Below are positions 5,518 through 6,343 of a DNA stretch of 6,343 nucleotides, piece by piece. Each line of letters opens with the position of its first letter. Position 1 is the stretch's first letter. Source of the DNA: Gemmatimonadota bacterium (GTDB lineage: Bacteria; Gemmatimonadota; Gemmatimonadetes; Gemmatimonadales; GWC2-71-9); NCBI GenBank assembly GCA_003222235.1, contig QHVD01000342.1, positions 1 to 6,343 on the forward strand. The letters run 5' to 3'. The notes under the pieces are model-generated. The model searched no databases, was not told where the DNA came from, and saw only the letters and a list, made by a program, of their open reading frames with translations. A program made the translations under genes and the position numbers.

Positions 5518-5617
5518 CGCCCTGAAGGGCGCCCTCGGCGCGAGCGCGTCCTGAAGGACGCTGGTGCGCCGCCGTCCTTCAGGACGGACCCCACAGCCGA
5601 GGCCGGGCTTCAGCCCG
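5518..5617. repeat. Symmetric REP/BIME-like array of four hairpins
   Basis: Four short palindromes share a CTGAAG/CTTCAG core: CGCCC-TGAA-GGGCG (5518-5531), GCGTCC-TGAA-GGACGC (5546-5561), CCGTCC-TTCA-GGACGG (5572-5587) and CGGGC-TTCA-GCCCG (5604-5617). The first two have TGAA loops and the last two TTCA, so the block is two ~45-bp units in head-to-head inversion about position 5567; a CCTCGGC block is shared between the hairpins of each unit. The inner arms, 5547-5560 and 5573-5586, are perfect 14-bp inverted copies. Such pairs are typical of bacterial interspersed mosaic elements. It lies between convergent genes and may stabilise or terminate the ccm transcript. No REP-associated transposase is in the window. 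Confidence 0.75.
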
Positions 5618-5662
5618 TGCGATCACCGGTCGCGACCCCTCAACGACCTGTTCAGCATCGCC

Positions 5663-6250
5663 CTAGCAGCCGTCCCGCTTCCCCGCCAGCAACTCGGCTC
5701 GCACTTCCGAGAGGCGCTCCATCCCACCCGGCTTCTGGGTCGCCCAGAGGTGCGATGCCTCGTCCGCCGCCTTGATATCGCCGGCCTGGAACAACGCCTG
5801 GGCATTGAGCCACAGCGCCTCGGTGCCGCCACCCGCGGCGTAGGCCCGCGCGAAGCGTGAGGCGGCTTCGGCGTGGCGACCCGCGCGGCGATAGAGTCTG
5901 CCCGCTGCCACGGCGGCGTCGGCACGCTCCTCGAGCGCCAGCGCCTGCTCGTAGGCCGCAAGCGCCTCCTTTTGCCGGAACGCCATCTGGTACGCCTCGG
6001 CCAACAGCATCCACGCGTCGGAGTTCTCGGGGAAGCGCTCGGTCGCGTCCTGCGCAGCGGCGACGGCGCCCCAGCGATCCTCGATGGCGCGTCGCAGGCG
6101 CACGAGGGCCGGGTACGGCTGCGCGAAGACGGGCGTGATGATACACCCGAGCCCGAGCCACCAATCCGCGCGTCTCGGAGCGTGGCGCCGGCAGGCGGCC
6201 GCCCGCCGCACGGTGAAGCGCACCAGGGCTGACCGCAAAGAGCGCAGCAT
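5663..6250 (-). CDS. TPR-repeat protein, possibly membrane-anchored or exported
   Basis: 195 aa from ATG 6250. Residues 77-178 fit three successive 34-residue tetratricopeptide repeats: SDAWMLLAEAYQMAFRQKEA (from 77), DAAVAAGRLYRRAGRHAEAA (from 111) and ALWLNAQALFQAGDIKAADE (from 145). A degenerate half-repeat precedes them (about 52-75). TPRs form helical scaffolds for protein binding; the partner is unknown. The N-terminus is unusual: about 28 Arg-rich residues, then hydrophobic WWLGLGCIITPVFAQ (30-44), which could be a signal peptide or anchor. No Shine-Dalgarno supports ATG 6250; TTG 6286 in the same frame (207 aa) and internal GTG codons are alternatives. It is convergent with the ccm operon. 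CcmI also combines a membrane segment with TPRs, but size, strand and lack of specific motifs do not allow that name. Confidence 0.75.
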   Translation of the reverse strand: MLRSLRSALVRFTVRRAAACRRHAPRRADWWLGLGCIITPVFAQPYPALVRLRRAIEDRWGAVAAAQDATERFPENSDAWMLLAEAYQMAFRQKEALAAYEQALALEERADAAVAAGRLYRRAGRHAEAASRFARAYAAGGGTEALWLNAQALFQAGDIKAADEASHLWATQKPGGMERLSEVRAELLAGKRDGC

Positions 6251-6325
6251 TGCTTGATTATGGGATGTGGCGCGGAGAGATTGCAACGACTCATGTCACA
6301 ACCGCCGCGGCAACCCCTTTCTCTG

Positions 6326-6342
6326 CGCCCCCTCACGGGGCG
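6326..6342. other. Small GC hairpin at window end
   Basis: CGCCCC (6326-6331) pairs with GGGGCG (6337-6342) around a 5-nt loop. No T run follows within the window, so its role cannot be judged. The rest of 6251-6343 shows no gene; it is presumably the upstream region of the TPR gene. Confidence 0.3.
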
Positions 6343-6343
6343 G

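Noticed and set aside
5663..6250. Naming the TPR protein CcmI because it lies beside ccmABCD
   Set aside because: It is on the opposite strand, separated by a repeat array, and lacks the CcmI N-terminal two-helix arrangement; TPRs alone are not specific.

Overview
This is a GC-rich window (very high G/C at third codon positions) from a bacterium with a Gram-negative type cytochrome c apparatus. The evidence is a compact ccmABCD cluster (System I haem handling) and an AMP-forming acetyl-CoA synthetase. I cannot name the taxon from sequence alone. The lack of A/T-rich islands and of recognisable transposase or phage genes suggests ordinary chromosome.

Layout. Positions 1-1746 (minus) hold most of an acetyl-CoA synthetase gene (acs); its C-terminal end lies outside the window. 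Positions 1747-2168 contain no convincing gene but are rich in secondary structure: a 19-bp inverted repeat just upstream of acs, a REP-like palindrome, and two long stem structures followed by a possible sigma-54 promoter. Next, on the plus strand, come a single-domain STAS protein (2169-2510), a small exported protein of unknown function with a GTG start (2558-2941), a doubtful 62-codon ORF (2971-3159), and a strong bidirectional-looking terminator (3175-3203).

Positions 3260-5465 are ccmA-ccmB-ccmC-ccmD. All three junctions overlap (8, 4 and 8 nt), which implies one translationally coupled operon. CcmA and CcmB, with CcmC and CcmD, form the inner-membrane ABC complex that loads haem onto the chaperone CcmE and releases holo-CcmE. 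CcmE, CcmF, CcmG and CcmH do not follow and must be elsewhere if the pathway is complete. ccmD (36 aa) is easily missed.

The operon is followed by a symmetric array of four small hairpins with TGAA/TTCA loops (5518-5617), a BIME/REP-like repeat. It sits between ccmD and a convergent minus-strand gene for a TPR-repeat protein (5663-6250). The last ~90 bases show only one small hairpin.

The most notable items are the inverted REP-like array with a related single copy 3.6 kb away, the structured intergenic region next to a sigma-54-like promoter, the STAS plus exported-protein pair, and an acetyl-CoA synthetase with unusual residues near its active site. I saw no CRISPR array, tRNA, rRNA or insertion sequence.
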